Assembly: GCF_005886105.2 (NCBI RefSeq) | Contig: NZ_PNCO02000001.1 | Coordinates: 2,973,001-3,037,000 of the forward strand | Origin: Pseudoalteromonas galatheae | Lineage (GTDB): Bacteria > Pseudomonadota > Gammaproteobacteria > Enterobacterales > Alteromonadaceae | Reading direction: 5' to 3' | DNA: 64,000 bases | Shown here: piece by piece, positions 48,515 to 58,009 of the stretch | Numbering within the stretch: the first letter of the stretch is position 1 | How the letters are laid out: every line of letters begins with the position of its first letter | Notes under the pieces: generated by a model | Database searches by the model: none | What the model saw: only the letters and a program-made list of their open reading frames with translations | Told to the model about the DNA's origin: nothing | Position numbers and translations under genes: made by a program

Positions 48515-49309
48515 ATGGCAAAAATTTCCGTCTCAACACTTGCCAAAATGAAGCGTGAAGGAACAAAAATAACCGCTCTCACCGCTTACGATGCAAGTTT
48601 TGCAAAGTTATTTCACGACAATGGCGTAGATGTCATCTTAGTAGGTGATTCTCTGGGTATGGTTTTACAAGGTGGTGAAGACACTTTAGCCGTTACCACG
48701 GATGACATTGCCTATCATACCCGTTGTGTACGAGCTGGTAGTAAAGAGCTATTCGTTATCGCCGATATGCCTTTTATGAGCTACTCAGATCCACAGTCAG
48801 CCTGTCAGAATGCGGCTACCTTGATGCGCTCTGGTGCAAACATGGTAAAGCTGGAAGGTGGTGAATGGCTCTACGACAGCATTGCACTGCTTACCCAACA
48901 AGGGATCCCAGTTTGTGGCCATTTAGGGTTAACACCACAATCAGTGCACGTGTTTGGTGGCTTTAAAATTCAAGGTCGTGAAGAAGCACAGGCACAAAAG
49001 ATGATAGCCGATGCACAAGCGTTAGAACGTGCTGGTGCACAAATGATCGTGATTGAATGTGTGCCTTCGGCATTGGCTAAACGCATTACCGATGCCGTGA
49101 CAATTCCGGTTATTGGTATTGGCGCAGGTAAAGAGACCGATGGCCAAATTTTGGTTATGCATGACTTGGTTGGTATTTCCGCAGGCTATATTCCTAAATT
49201 TTCTAAGAACTTCCTGCTAGAAACTGGCAACATGCCAGATGCGGTGAAAAAGTTTTGTGCAGACGTGCAATCAGGTGACTTCCCGGGTCCTGATCACGAA
49301 TTTAATTAA
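48515..49309 (+). CDS. panB: 3-methyl-2-oxobutanoate hydroxymethyltransferase
   Basis: First committed step of pantothenate synthesis. 264 aa with [30 protein letters not shown] (metal-binding Asp), [23 protein letters not shown] and [25 protein letters not shown] precedes the ATG. Paired with panC. Confidence 0.97.
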   Translation: MAKISVSTLAKMKREGTKITALTAYDASFAKLFHDNGVDVILVGDSLGMVLQGGEDTLAVTTDDIAYHTRCVRAGSKELFVIADMPFMSYSDPQSACQNAATLMRSGANMVKLEGGEWLYDSIALLTQQGIPVCGHLGLTPQSVHVFGGFKIQGREEAQAQKMIADAQALERAGAQMIVIECVPSALAKRITDAVTIPVIGIGAGKETDGQILVMHDLVGISAGYIPKFSKNFLLETGNMPDAVKKFCADVQSGDFPGPDHEFN

Positions 49310-49393
49310 ATTTGCGATGAGTGATGCTTATCGCTGAGTCTGATCCAAGCATTTTGTTTGGGTTGGTATTGTTATTATTAGTTAGAGTACAAC

Positions 49394-50242
49394 ATGCAAT
49401 CAGTTACTGAGATTAAATCGTTACGAAGCCAGATTAAAGCTTGGCGCCAACAAGGGTTGAGCATTGCCTTCGTACCAACGATGGGCAACCTTCACCGTGG
49501 TCATTTTTCTTTAGTAGAAAAAGCGAAAACCCTAGCGGATAAAGTCGTTGTCAGTATCTTTGTAAATCCAATGCAATTTGGTGCGAACGAAGACCTCGAC
49601 AGCTACCCACGTACGCTCGATCAAGATAAGCAGGGCCTTGCAGAATTAGAAACCGATATTGTGTTTACGCCTACCGTTGAGACCATATATCCTAACGGCC
49701 TAAATGCGCAAAGTTTTGTTGATGTACCAGGAGTATCAGAAGGACATTGTGGTGGCACACGCCCAGGACACTTTCGTGGCGTTGCAACGGTTGTCACTAA
49801 ACTGTTTAACTTAGTACAACCTGATTTTGCCTGCTTTGGTGAAAAAGACTTTCAACAGCTACAGGTCATCAAAACAATGGTGAAAGACTTGTCTATTCCT
49901 GTTGAAGTGATTGGTGTTGCGACTCAAAGAGAAGTTTCTGGACTGGCGATGAGCTCACGTAATGGTTACCTCTCTGAATCTGAAAAAGATACTGCTAAAG
50001 TACTTTTTCAAGCGCTAAAAGCAGCAGCTGGCGCTATAGAGAATGGCGAAAAAGATTTTTCGAAGGTAACAAAAAATGCAACAGAAATGCTGCATAATGC
50101 CGGATTAAAGTTGGATTATTTTAACATTTGTCAAAAAGATAGCTTGAAACCTGCTACACTCGAAGATAATCAACTCGTCATTCTTGCCGCAGCTTTTCTC
50201 GGCAAAGTCAGACTGATTGATAATATTCAAGTCACGGTCTAA
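49394..50242 (+). CDS. panC: Pantothenate synthetase
   Basis: Condenses pantoate and beta-alanine with ATP. 282 aa. Nucleotidyl-transfer motifs are [18 protein letters not shown] (HxGH, about 31-40), [34 protein letters not shown] and [13 protein letters not shown] (KMSKS-like). Follows panB by 84 bp; no panD is nearby. Confidence 0.97.
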   Translation: MQSVTEIKSLRSQIKAWRQQGLSIAFVPTMGNLHRGHFSLVEKAKTLADKVVVSIFVNPMQFGANEDLDSYPRTLDQDKQGLAELETDIVFTPTVETIYPNGLNAQSFVDVPGVSEGHCGGTRPGHFRGVATVVTKLFNLVQPDFACFGEKDFQQLQVIKTMVKDLSIPVEVIGVATQREVSGLAMSSRNGYLSESEKDTAKVLFQALKAAAGAIENGEKDFSKVTKNATEMLHNAGLKLDYFNICQKDSLKPATLEDNQLVILAAAFLGKVRLIDNIQVTV

Positions 50243-50251
50243 GGAATAATA

Positions 50252-50482
50252 ATGAAAATTGCGTTCGCCTTATTAGTATTTTCTACCACCCTATTGGGGT
50301 GCAGTAACTCTATCTCACCTGAGTTGAACCAGTGTGCACAGCAGAATTATCAATGCGAACGCAGCTGTGAGATGCAAAACACACCAGAGACAATGTCTTT
50401 ACAGATATGCACTGATAAATGTATTGAGCAGTATAATGCCTGCAAAGTACAGGCTGAAAAAATTACCGAGAGCAAACGATAG
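50252..50482 (+). CDS. Small cysteine-rich lipoprotein
   Basis: 76 aa. Signal peptide with lipobox LLGC (lipidated Cys17). The mature part has six more Cys with mirror-image spacing: C28-x6-C35-x3-C39-x13-C53-x3-C57-x6-C64. This suggests two antiparallel helices tied by three disulphides, similar in principle to CHCH hairpins. Asp at neither +2 nor +3 (SN), so probably outer membrane. I do not recognise the family. Ten bp after panC, likely cotranscribed, but its function need not be linked. Confidence 0.75.
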   Translation: MKIAFALLVFSTTLLGCSNSISPELNQCAQQNYQCERSCEMQNTPETMSLQICTDKCIEQYNACKVQAEKITESKR

Positions 50483-50814
50483 TTTGCTCTTATTTTAGCA
50501 ACCAGCTCCCTTGCGATCCCTTTAAATACAAATACTTCCCAACTCCCACCATTATTTTTTATTCTCTCATTTGGAATATTTTGCGATATAATAAACTGGT
50601 CTGATGAGATAGACCTACAACACCAACTTAAGTTGGCTCACGACTTGATTTCTTAAACAATGCAAGCAGTGAGTACTAACTTTTCTTAATAACTTGTTAT
50701 TTCTGGTTTTTATTCTAATCTCTAAGACAAAAGTAACACGATTGTTGAGCTCGGTATCAGCACTTTTAATGCGTGTTACAGACACGACTCTTTGCAAAGA
50801 AAATGGGAATCAAT
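50483..50814. other. Long region before the porin gene
   Basis: 332 bp without a gene. It contains a perfect TATAAT (50587-50592) with no good -35 and a perfect 14-bp palindrome CCAACTTAAGTTGG (50623-50636). If that -10 is used, the porin would have a leader of about 210 nt. No Pho box was found. Confidence 0.4.
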
Positions 50815-52008
50815 ATGAAAAAGTCAGCAATTGCATTAGCGATAGCGCTTGGGGCAGTGAGTTTTCACAGCGCCGCTGAGATCAGAATTAATGGTTTTGC
50901 TTCCATTATTGGTGGCCAAACGCTAGATAGTGACGACACACTATATGGCTATGACAATGATTTTGATATGGAAAACCGTAGTTTATTCGCCCTACAACTT
51001 TCCGCCGATCTACAAGAAAGTCTAACTGCCACAGCACAGATCGTGGGCCGTGGTCAGAATGACTTTGATGCCGAGTTTGAATGGGCATACTTAACTTATG
51101 CGATTTCAGATGCTTCACAGATAAGCGCAGGTAAAATGCGTATACCATTCTATCGCTACTCTGACTTTTTAGATGTGGGCTATGCATACCGCTGGGTTAA
51201 ACCACCTCAATCTGTATATAACCTAAGCTTTAGCACCTATAACGGATTGAGTTATATCCATAACTCAACATTAGGGGAGTGGGAAAGCACTGTACAGCTA
51301 GCATTAGGCAGCGTAGATGACGACATTGTTGCTATTACCTACTCAGATGAAGCTGAGTTAAACAACACAGTAGGCATAAACTGGACACTAAGCAGAGATT
51401 GGTTCAGTATGCGTGCGGCCTACTTTGCTACCGAAGCGAGCATTAGCGCAGCTAATAGCCCTGAACTATCGGGATTATTGGCAGGGTTGACTGGCTATGG
51501 GCTAACTGAACAAGCGGATGATATTGCTGTCGATAAAGATGATGCTTACTTTGCCGCGATTGGTATTGCTATCGACTACAACGATGTCTTGTTCGACGCA
51601 GAATACACCCAGTTTGAAGTGGATAACAGTATACTTGCTAAACAACAGCAGTATTACGCTTCACTCGGTTACCGTATTGATGCATGGACTGTCCACCTAA
51701 CCTACGAACACAATGAAGACAAGAATGAGAACGACGAGTTTAACTCTGTCCCACTCACCATCACCGCTCCAAATGGCGTAACCATTCCCGTCACGGCCGA
51801 TCCAACCAATCCAAATGCACCTTATTTAAGAACTCTTGTTAATGGTGCGCTTGCAGGCGCTCGTGCAGAGTCTGAAACATGGAGTATTGGTGCACGTTAT
51901 GACTTCCATCCATCAGCAGCATTCAAAATTGAACTAAACCAATTCGATAACACGTTGACAGATCAAAAAGTTGAGCTGTTGAGCTTCGGTATCGATTTAG
52001 TATTCTAA
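50815..52008 (+). CDS. Outer membrane porin, probably phosphate-related
   Basis: 397 aa. Signal peptide (MKKSAIALAIALGAVSFHSAAE), then a beta-barrel pattern of alternating residues (IRINGFASIIGG, SLFALQLSADL, FEWAYLTYAISD..., ending ELLSFGIDLVF with terminal Phe, the usual assembly signal). I choose the Met at 50815 that starts the signal peptide. An anion or phosphate role is inferred only from the next gene, a short PstS-like protein 11 bp later, and the nearby pstS-phoR-phoB. Confidence 0.82.
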   Translation: MKKSAIALAIALGAVSFHSAAEIRINGFASIIGGQTLDSDDTLYGYDNDFDMENRSLFALQLSADLQESLTATAQIVGRGQNDFDAEFEWAYLTYAISDASQISAGKMRIPFYRYSDFLDVGYAYRWVKPPQSVYNLSFSTYNGLSYIHNSTLGEWESTVQLALGSVDDDIVAITYSDEAELNNTVGINWTLSRDWFSMRAAYFATEASISAANSPELSGLLAGLTGYGLTEQADDIAVDKDDAYFAAIGIAIDYNDVLFDAEYTQFEVDNSILAKQQQYYASLGYRIDAWTVHLTYEHNEDKNENDEFNSVPLTITAPNGVTIPVTADPTNPNAPYLRTLVNGALAGARAESETWSIGARYDFHPSAAFKIELNQFDNTLTDQKVELLSFGIDLVF

Positions 52009-52019
52009 CGGAGGCTAAT

Positions 52020-52427
52020 ATGATTAAAAAAATACTGAGCTTAGGGCTACTGTTAGCCAGCCAGGTAGCTTTAGCAGATATTGCTGTTATCGTGAACTCA
52101 GCCAATGCATCTGCTGTTGATGACGGTACTATCAAAAAGTTATTCCTAGGTAAAAGCAAATCATTTGCCGATGGTAATAGTGCGACCCCTGTGAATCAGG
52201 ATGGTAATGCTGTATTTGACGAGTTTAACGACAAAGTGATTGGTAAATCTAGCTCTCAGCTAAATGCCCATTGGTCTAAATTAGTATTCACTGGTAAGGG
52301 AACACCTCCGAAGAAGCTCGATAGCGATCAAGCGGTAATCGATTTTGTTTCGAGCAATGCAGACGCAATTGGTTATATTGACGCAAGCAAAGTAACCGAT
52401 GCCGTCAAAGTGATAGGTAAATACTAG
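52020..52427 (+). CDS. Short PstS-like substrate-binding protein
   Basis: 135 aa with signal peptide (MIKKILSLGLLLASQVALA). It is a single-lobe version of a phosphate-binding protein: IAVIVNSANASAVDDGTIKKLFLGKSKSFADG, then HWSKLVFTGKGTPPKKLDSDQAVIDFVSSNADAIGYIDAS, the block that in full-length proteins closes over the anion. Good GGAGG site; cotranscribed with the porin. No transporter genes follow, so it may deliver ligand to the porin, a receptor or a distant permease. Confidence 0.8.
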   Translation: MIKKILSLGLLLASQVALADIAVIVNSANASAVDDGTIKKLFLGKSKSFADGNSATPVNQDGNAVFDEFNDKVIGKSSSQLNAHWSKLVFTGKGTPPKKLDSDQAVIDFVSSNADAIGYIDASKVTDAVKVIGKY

Positions 52428-52660
52428 GGCCTTTGACCTTTGCTGTTTGATTTTTGTTCTTCTGAGTGGGTTTTGGTCGCGACGCTCGACTTGCCGTCTA
52501 GTGATCTAGGTAAAAGTTGAGCAACAATGAACAAAGCGTACTCAGGTGAAACCAAAGGGCAGCGCTTGATTGGTATTTTCACTGTGTGCTCGCCTGACTC
52601 ACATAGAATGACTATGCTACGCAGGCTCTGCCTTGTATAAATACCAATCAAACTGCTGCA
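52424..52660 (-). repeat. Dispersed repeat-like element with inverted arms
   Basis: Between the substrate-binding gene and the chemoreceptor. Arms TTGATTGGTATTT (52566-52578) and AAATACCAATCAA (52639-52651) form a 13-bp inverted repeat around 60 bp, which holds a second hairpin CATAG-AATGA-CTATG (52602-52616). A 75-codon minus-strand frame (starting MIGIYTRQSL, ending SNSKGQRP) covers it. I recall similar frames as dispersed repeats annotated as hypothetical proteins in Pseudoalteromonas, so I call it a repeat and not a gene. Confidence 0.5.
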
Positions 52661-52706
52661 AAAGCAAACTTGAAAGATAAACAGACCCTAATATTCCTTA
52701 TCAAAT

Positions 52707-52735
52707 AAAAACAGCCACTTAATGTGGCTGTTTTT
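52707..52735. terminator. Terminator after the chemoreceptor gene
   Basis: AAAAACAGCCAC-TTAAT-GTGGCTGTTTTT, a perfect 12-bp stem including flanks, 25 bp after the chemoreceptor stop on the minus strand. It could also stop plus-strand transcripts. Confidence 0.85.
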
Positions 52736-52759
52736 ATTTATCGTTTAAAAATTAAAGCA

Positions 52760-54382
52760 TTAGACTCTAAATTTTGAGGTTGCATCTTTCAAGTTATCGG
52801 ACAATACATGAAGATTCTCAGCAACGTCTTGTACTTCATTCAACGCTTGCATTGTGTCTTGGAAAGACTGGTGCATAGATGTCACATTGTTTACCACCAT
52901 CGCAGCTACCGAGGTCTGCTCTTCCGTTGCCGCAGCAATTTGACCATTCATGCTATTTATTGACAAGATTTGTGCTGCTATCTGCTCAATCGACTGTCCG
53001 GTTTGTGCTGCAGCTTCCGCGTTATTAATTGCCATACTGCTTGCACTTGTCATTGCTTTCACCGCTTGGTTTGCCGCTTCTGTTAACACATTTAAAAGTT
53101 CTCTTATCTCATTGGTCGACTTTGCTGTTCTTGAGGCTAATTCGCGGACTTCATCAGCAACCACAGCAAAACCTCGACCTTGCTCACCAGCACGAGCCGC
53201 CTCAATCGCAGCATTTAAAGCAAGTAAATTGGTTTGCTCTGCAATTGATGTGATCACATTTAAGATTTGCGTCACGTTCTGTGTATCATCAGCTAGCTTA
53301 TTGATCGTCTCTGCTGCATGATTAATTTCTTCACTTAACGCTTGTGATTCGTTAACTGACACCTGAATTTGGCGCTTACTCTGCTCAACTTCTTGTTCGG
53401 CCAGCTGGGCAGCATCTGATGCCTGTGACGCCGAGTGAGAGATATCACCCACACTTAACCGCATTTCTTCCATAGATTGACGTACCACTTCCGCGTCATG
53501 CGTTTGTTGCTTAGTTGCCCCTTCAGCTTTTTCCATGCCCTGAACAAGACGGCTTGAGTCTTTCATCAAAGGCTCGACGACACTCATGACCTCGACAACC
53601 GCCCCTTTTAGTAAAGCAACAAACTCATTGAAGTTGATGGATACTTGGCCAATTTCATCGTGAGAGCGCACATTGAGCGTGGTGGACAAAGAACCCTGCC
53701 CTTGCGCTAGCAGTTTCAGATTTTGCGCCGCATCCTTAGCGGAGTTGCCAATACCTCTTGCAATCACAACCGCTAAGAAAACCAGAACAAGTAAAGAAAT
53801 AACAGCCACAATCAGCATTATCGTGAGCGCATTTGCTGAACGTGCTTCAGTGTTTTGTAGCAGTTCGACAAAGCGGTCGTTCGCGTTTGCTTTCGCCTTG
53901 GTAAAATCTGCGACTAGGCCTTCGTAGATTTCAGTTTTCTTTTTGGCATCTTCTTGAATACGGGAAAAGTCAGCTGTACCATCAATCATTCCCCCTGCAA
54001 TTTGTTGCGCAATTTTACCGTACTGCACAAGCTCGTCGCTATTATCTGAAGGCATAAAGCCGCTTTGTACCGACTCAATTTTTTGCAGGTTCGCTTGAAT
54101 TTGCTGCTGATATTCTTTTGCTTTATCTAGCAACTCTGCATCCCCGAAGGTTACAGCTTGAGTGAATAGCTCATCTAAATTCTGCAGCTTATTTGCATTT
54201 TCTGTGGCGAGGTTAAGAATTTTATATGTCTGCTCCTCTAATTCATTTAATGCCCTTTGATTAGAGCTAATAGCGTTGTAATTAACAAACACGATAACCA
54301 CAAAAGCGACAACCGCAACGAGCGTAATGGCGTGGATCTTTTTGGTAATACTAAGATCAGCAAAAGCAGTACCTAGACTCAT
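52760..54382 (-). CDS. Methyl-accepting chemotaxis protein
   Basis: 540 aa. Membrane helix 1 (about 15-35), a helical periplasmic domain (36-185) rich in Gln, Glu and Lys, helix 2 (about 188-208), HAMP, and a cytoplasmic signalling domain with tip [20 protein letters not shown] (about 390-409) followed by [18 protein letters not shown]. No ligand pocket motif can be read. A sigma-28-type promoter lies directly upstream. Its place between a PstS-like gene and pstS suggests a role in phosphate taxis, but this is only inferred from position. Confidence 0.9.
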   Translation of the reverse strand: MSLGTAFADLSITKKIHAITLVAVVAFVVIVFVNYNAISSNQRALNELEEQTYKILNLATENANKLQNLDELFTQAVTFGDAELLDKAKEYQQQIQANLQKIESVQSGFMPSDNSDELVQYGKIAQQIAGGMIDGTADFSRIQEDAKKKTEIYEGLVADFTKAKANANDRFVELLQNTEARSANALTIMLIVAVISLLVLVFLAVVIARGIGNSAKDAAQNLKLLAQGQGSLSTTLNVRSHDEIGQVSINFNEFVALLKGAVVEVMSVVEPLMKDSSRLVQGMEKAEGATKQQTHDAEVVRQSMEEMRLSVGDISHSASQASDAAQLAEQEVEQSKRQIQVSVNESQALSEEINHAAETINKLADDTQNVTQILNVITSIAEQTNLLALNAAIEAARAGEQGRGFAVVADEVRELASRTAKSTNEIRELLNVLTEAANQAVKAMTSASSMAINNAEAAAQTGQSIEQIAAQILSINSMNGQIAAATEEQTSVAAMVVNNVTSMHQSFQDTMQALNEVQDVAENLHVLSDNLKDATSKFRV

Positions 54383-54412
54383 ATATACACCTTTTGAAGT
54401 AAGACGAGTTCA

Positions 54413-54439
54413 TTATCGACTGATTTATTATAAATTTTA
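54413..54439 (-). promoter_or_regulatory. Sigma-28 (FliA)-type promoter of the chemoreceptor
   Basis: On the minus strand, TAAAATTT (54432-54439), exactly 11 nt, then GTCGATAA (54413-54420). The FliA consensus is TAAAGTTT-N11-GCCGATAA, so each half has one mismatch. It lies about 30 bp before the ATG. Confidence 0.75.
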
Positions 54440-54529
54440 ACTAAATATAGAATATTTCCAGCTTTTTTGCCGTTTTAGGATGAAGATTTAAACAAATTAT
54501 TCAATCTGGGAACATGATGATGTAGTAAC

Positions 54530-54555
54530 AAAAAATGCCGCTCAATGAGCGGCAT
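54530..54555 (-). terminator. Terminator of pstS
   Basis: On the minus strand ATGCCGCTC-ATT-GAGCGGCAT followed by TTTTT. It lies 37 bp after the pstS stop. Confidence 0.85.
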
Positions 54556-54591
54556 CAATAACAACAAGTAATTAGCGAGTTGAATAATAGA

Positions 54592-55560
54592 TTAGAGTAA
54601 ACCTAACTTTTTCAATTCGCGTGTCGCCATTTCGCTAGAAAGAGGAACGTAACCATCTTTCTCAACGATCTTTTGACCTTCTTTAGACAATACCATCTTC
54701 AAGAATTCAGCTTCGATAGGTGCTAACTCTTTATTAGGGTGCTTGTTTACATATAGGTATAGGAAGCGAGACAGCGGGTATTTACCCTGTGCCACATTTT
54801 CTAATGTTGCATCAACGTAGTTCGTGCCTTTTTTCGCTAATGGCACTGTACGTACGCCTGAGGTTTTATAACCGATACCAGAGTAACCAATCGCATTCAC
54901 TGAAGACGAGATAGACTGTACCACAGACGCAGAACCTGGCTGCTCGTTAACATTATTGCGGAAGTCGCCCTTACACAGTGCTTTTTTCTTGAAGTAACCA
55001 TAAGTACCAGATACTGAGTTACGACCATAAAGCTGGATATCTTTTGCAGCCCAATCCCCCGTTAGACCAATGTCACTCCAGCGATTTGCTTGTGCTGATG
55101 CTCCACACTTGCGCGTTGAAGAGAAGATTGAATCAACCTGTTCAATTGTTAAGCCTTCGATTGGGTTATCTTTGTGTACAAATACTGCTAGGGCATCAAT
55201 TGCGACACGAACTTCTGTCGGCTTATAACCGTAGCGCTTTTCAAAAGCCTCGATTTCTTTTGACTTCATCTTACGGCTCATTGGACCGAAGTTTGCCGTT
55301 GCTTCCGTTAGAGCTGGTGGCGCAGTTGAGGAACCAGCAGCCTGGATCTGGATGTTTACGTTAGGGTATATTCTTTTGTATTCTTCAGCCCAAAACGTCA
55401 TCATATTGGCAAGCGTATCAGAACCTACAGAAGAGAAGTTTCCTGAGATACCGCTAGTTTTATTGTACTCTGGTAACTTTTCGTCTAAAGCAGATACTTG
55501 AGTAGAAACTAATGTAGTAATAGCCACACCCATTGCGGCAACTAAGCTTTTAAATTTCAT
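54592..55560 (-). CDS. pstS: Periplasmic phosphate-binding protein PstS
   Basis: 322 aa. Signal peptide ([24 protein letters not shown], then LDEK). Phosphate-binding features include [15 protein letters not shown] near the mature start, [25 protein letters not shown], the [20 protein letters not shown] loop and [14 protein letters not shown] use the ATG at 55560, which has GGAG 8 nt upstream; the frame also opens at a GTG 9 bp earlier. No pstCAB genes follow; a terminator does. A Pho box lies about 80 bp upstream. Confidence 0.93.
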   Translation of the reverse strand: MKFKSLVAAMGVAITTLVSTQVSALDEKLPEYNKTSGISGNFSSVGSDTLANMMTFWAEEYKRIYPNVNIQIQAAGSSTAPPALTEATANFGPMSRKMKSKEIEAFEKRYGYKPTEVRVAIDALAVFVHKDNPIEGLTIEQVDSIFSSTRKCGASAQANRWSDIGLTGDWAAKDIQLYGRNSVSGTYGYFKKKALCKGDFRNNVNEQPGSASVVQSISSSVNAIGYSGIGYKTSGVRTVPLAKKGTNYVDATLENVAQGKYPLSRFLYLYVNKHPNKELAPIEAEFLKMVLSKEGQKIVEKDGYVPLSSEMATRELKKLGLL

Positions 55561-55625
55561 TGGGGTCACTCCAGTTGTTGGTCCCAGTTATTTTACGCAG
55601 CTCATTGTGCAGCGATAAAATGACA

Positions 55626-55659
55626 ATAAAATTACTCTTAAATTACACTTTTATGACTT
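55626..55659 (-). promoter_or_regulatory. Pho box and -10 of pstS, inside the phoR 3' end
   Basis: On the minus strand AAGTCATAAAAGTGTAAT (55642-55659) resembles the PhoB site (14 of 18 by eye). Ten nt later is TTTTAT (55626-55631). The box encodes the last residues of PhoR (ESHKSVI), so coding and control overlap. Confidence 0.65.
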
Positions 55660-56966
55660 TCATCATTTGTCATAAAAATTCGCTTTTGTTTTGGGAAAGC
55701 AAACCAAAAATGAGAACCTTCACCCACTTTACTTTCAATATGTAAAGCCGAGTCATGGCGAGACAATACGTGTTTAGTAATTGCCAAACCAAGGCCTGAC
55801 CCGCCCGTTTTCCGACTACGCGCTTTATCCACACGGTAGAAACGTTCCGTTAGACGGTTTATATGTTCAGGCGCAATACCATCACCATTATCGACGACAC
55901 TAAACGTCGGCAAGTCATTTTCTAAATACCAACGTACATGAATGTGCCCACCAGGCTTGGTATAATGGACAGCATTGAAAATTAAGTTCGAGAATGCGCT
56001 ACGCAACTCATCCCCAGCTCCCTTGATATCCAAAGTCGCATCAATATCAAAAACGAGCTCATGACCTTTTTCCTGATTAAGTGACTTGGCTTCAGTATGA
56101 ATAAGCTCAAGCATGGCAGGAATATTCACGGCTTTATCATTGTCTTGTTTTCTCGCCCCTTCAATTCGAGATAAAGAAAGAAGTTGATTTACCAGACTAT
56201 CCATCCGTTTACACTGATCTATCATAGTGCCATGTGCCTTAGCCCACATCGCGGGAGGTGGCATATTATCGCTATCCATCATCTCTAGATAACCAGCCAT
56301 AACGGTTAGCGGCGTCCTTAACTCATGAGATACGTTTGCGACAAAGTCTTTGCGCATCTGCTCCAATTGCTTTAGTCGACTAACATCACGCGCCACTAGC
56401 ATAAGTTGTTCGGCATAAGGCATTACACGTATTTCGAGCACTTGCTCATGACCAAGCCCAGTCTCTAGCTCTAACGCTTCATCAAAACGATGTTCATGCA
56501 TGTATTTTACAAATTTGGGATCTCGGATAAGGTTATCCAGCCTCTGCCCATGATCTGTAGGCCATTGCAAACCCAGCACTTTCAACGCTAGCTGATTACA
56601 CCACACGATACTGAGATCTTGTTGCAGTACAACTACCGCATCTGGGATGGCTTCAGCCCCCTCTCGAAAGCGTCGGATCAGCTCAGCGAGTTCATTGCGC
56701 TTTTTACGATTACGTTGCTGAAGCTGATAGATCCCTTCAAATACTTGTTCCCAAGCGCCCTTACCTTCAGGTGGGTTAAAACTTCGCTGATTGAGTAACC
56801 AATCACTCAAGCGATAGAGTTGTTTGTAATGCCAAACTAATAAGACGAAAGCACCGATGAACATAAACAGAAAAGGTGCACTGACTAAATAGCCAATTAA
56901 GGCTAATGGTAAGAAATACAAAAACAGGCGTCTCGTTAACGCCTGTTTATCAATCACTCGATACAT
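55638..56966 (-). CDS. phoR: Phosphate regulon sensor kinase PhoR
   Basis: 442 aa. Two N-terminal membrane segments (about 14-50) with no large periplasmic domain, a PAS domain (about 100-190: AIPDAVVVLQQDLSIVWCNQLALKVLG), HisKA with VANVSHELRTPLTVMAGYLEMM (His about 214), and HATPase with NLIFNAVHYT, DNGDGIAP and GGSGLGLAI. This is the normal PhoR layout; the kinase senses Pst activity through PhoU. Follows phoB by 51 bp. Confidence 0.95.
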   Translation of the reverse strand: MYRVIDKQALTRRLFLYFLPLALIGYLVSAPFLFMFIGAFVLLVWHYKQLYRLSDWLLNQRSFNPPEGKGAWEQVFEGIYQLQQRNRKKRNELAELIRRFREGAEAIPDAVVVLQQDLSIVWCNQLALKVLGLQWPTDHGQRLDNLIRDPKFVKYMHEHRFDEALELETGLGHEQVLEIRVMPYAEQLMLVARDVSRLKQLEQMRKDFVANVSHELRTPLTVMAGYLEMMDSDNMPPPAMWAKAHGTMIDQCKRMDSLVNQLLSLSRIEGARKQDNDKAVNIPAMLELIHTEAKSLNQEKGHELVFDIDATLDIKGAGDELRSAFSNLIFNAVHYTKPGGHIHVRWYLENDLPTFSVVDNGDGIAPEHINRLTERFYRVDKARSRKTGGSGLGLAITKHVLSRHDSALHIESKVGEGSHFWFAFPKQKRIFMTNDESHKSVI

Positions 56967-57017
56967 AGACTAAATCCACTTGGGAGCCAAATAATTTAGC
57001 TCCTCTTGGAATACTAA

Positions 57018-57707
57018 TTACAGTTTACTCGAAAAGCGGTAACCTGCACCACGCACGGTTTGCACTAAGCGATCATGACCGAGCGGTGCGATAGCTTTTC
57101 GTAGGCGACGGATATGAACGTCTACTGTGCGGTCTTCAACGTACACGTTAGTACCCCATACGTGATCTAATAACTGTTCACGGCTATAAACTCGTTCAGG
57201 GTGTGTCATGAAGAAATGTAATAAACGAAACTCTGTCGGCCCCATATCCAATTCGGTGCCCGCAGATGTAACTCGGTGAGAGATTGGATCCAGACGTAAT
57301 CCGTGCACCTCTATCGCTTCTTCCAGCGACGTAGGTGAAACTCGACGCATAACCGCTTTGATCCGAGCCATGAGCTCTTTAGGAGAGAAAGGTTTTGTCA
57401 CATAATCGTCCGCACCAACCTCTAATCCTTTAACTTTGTCTTCCTCTTCACCTCTTGCCGTTAGCATGATGATTGGGATCTGACGGGTGTATTCACTTTG
57501 CTTAAACTTTTTAGCAATTTGAATACCACTACCTCCTGGCAGCATCCAATCTAGCAGCACCATATCGGGATAAGGTTCTACCATAGCAGCTACTGCTGAG
57601 TCATAGTCTTCAGCTTCAATTGCTTGAAAACCATTTTGCTCTAGTACGAACACCAACATTTCTCTGATAGGTGCTTCATCATCAACTACAAGTACTTTAC
57701 GTGACAT
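57018..57707 (-). CDS. phoB: Phosphate regulon response regulator PhoB
   Basis: 229 aa, OmpR family. Receiver starts [18 protein letters not shown], with phospho-acceptor Asp in [14 protein letters not shown] and Lys in [12 protein letters not shown]; winged helix with [30 protein letters not shown] and the recognition helix [18 protein letters not shown] start at the ATG at 57707. The frame is open to 57800, but that stretch contains the Pho box and promoter. Confidence 0.97.
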   Translation of the reverse strand: MSRKVLVVDDEAPIREMLVFVLEQNGFQAIEAEDYDSAVAAMVEPYPDMVLLDWMLPGGSGIQIAKKFKQSEYTRQIPIIMLTARGEEEDKVKGLEVGADDYVTKPFSPKELMARIKAVMRRVSPTSLEEAIEVHGLRLDPISHRVTSAGTELDMGPTEFRLLHFFMTHPERVYSREQLLDHVWGTNVYVEDRTVDVHIRRLRKAIAPLGHDRLVQTVRGAGYRFSSKL

Positions 57708-57743
57708 TCCCAATGTTCTCTCGTTACCGACGTTGTTGATGTC

Positions 57744-57777
57744 ATTATTATGACTAACTGTGACATTTTTATGAAAG
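57744..57777 (-). promoter_or_regulatory. Pho box and -10 of phoB
   Basis: On the minus strand CTTTCATAAAAATGTCAC (57760-57777), 15 of 18 to the PhoB consensus by eye, then exactly 10 nt and AATAAT (57744-57749). Indicates autoregulation of phoBR. Confidence 0.75.
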
Positions 57778-58009
57778 TGTAACGTGTAAACGCAAAACAA
57801 GCCAAAAAAAATCTCTTTTTTGGCTACACAGGGAATACCTTACTTATTTATAATCAACTGATTTTAAATATATTTTATGCTAAAACGTTTATCTTAAAAT
57901 AGTGTTTTCGAAATATGGACTACGACCTCCGAGTCGCACTACAAAAGCTACGCTGCAATTCACCGCAAAATCAGTATGCTTTTTGTAAATAGGCATACGT
58001 CTTTGTAAA
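57778..58009. other. Intergenic DNA between phoB and the second porin
   Basis: AT-rich, no gene. An A/T hairpin AGCCAAAAAA...TTTTTTGGCT (about 57800-57825) could act as a weak terminator for the porin on the minus strand. Nothing else is recognised. Confidence 0.4.

Noticed and set aside
52424..52651. 75-aa minus-strand frame as a true gene
   Set aside because: Overlaps inverted repeats and the neighbouring stop codon, has no clear ribosome binding site, and resembles dispersed repeat translations I recall from this genus.
57707..57800. N-terminal extension of PhoB to 57800
   Set aside because: The stretch contains the Pho box and -10, so it should be promoter and not coding.
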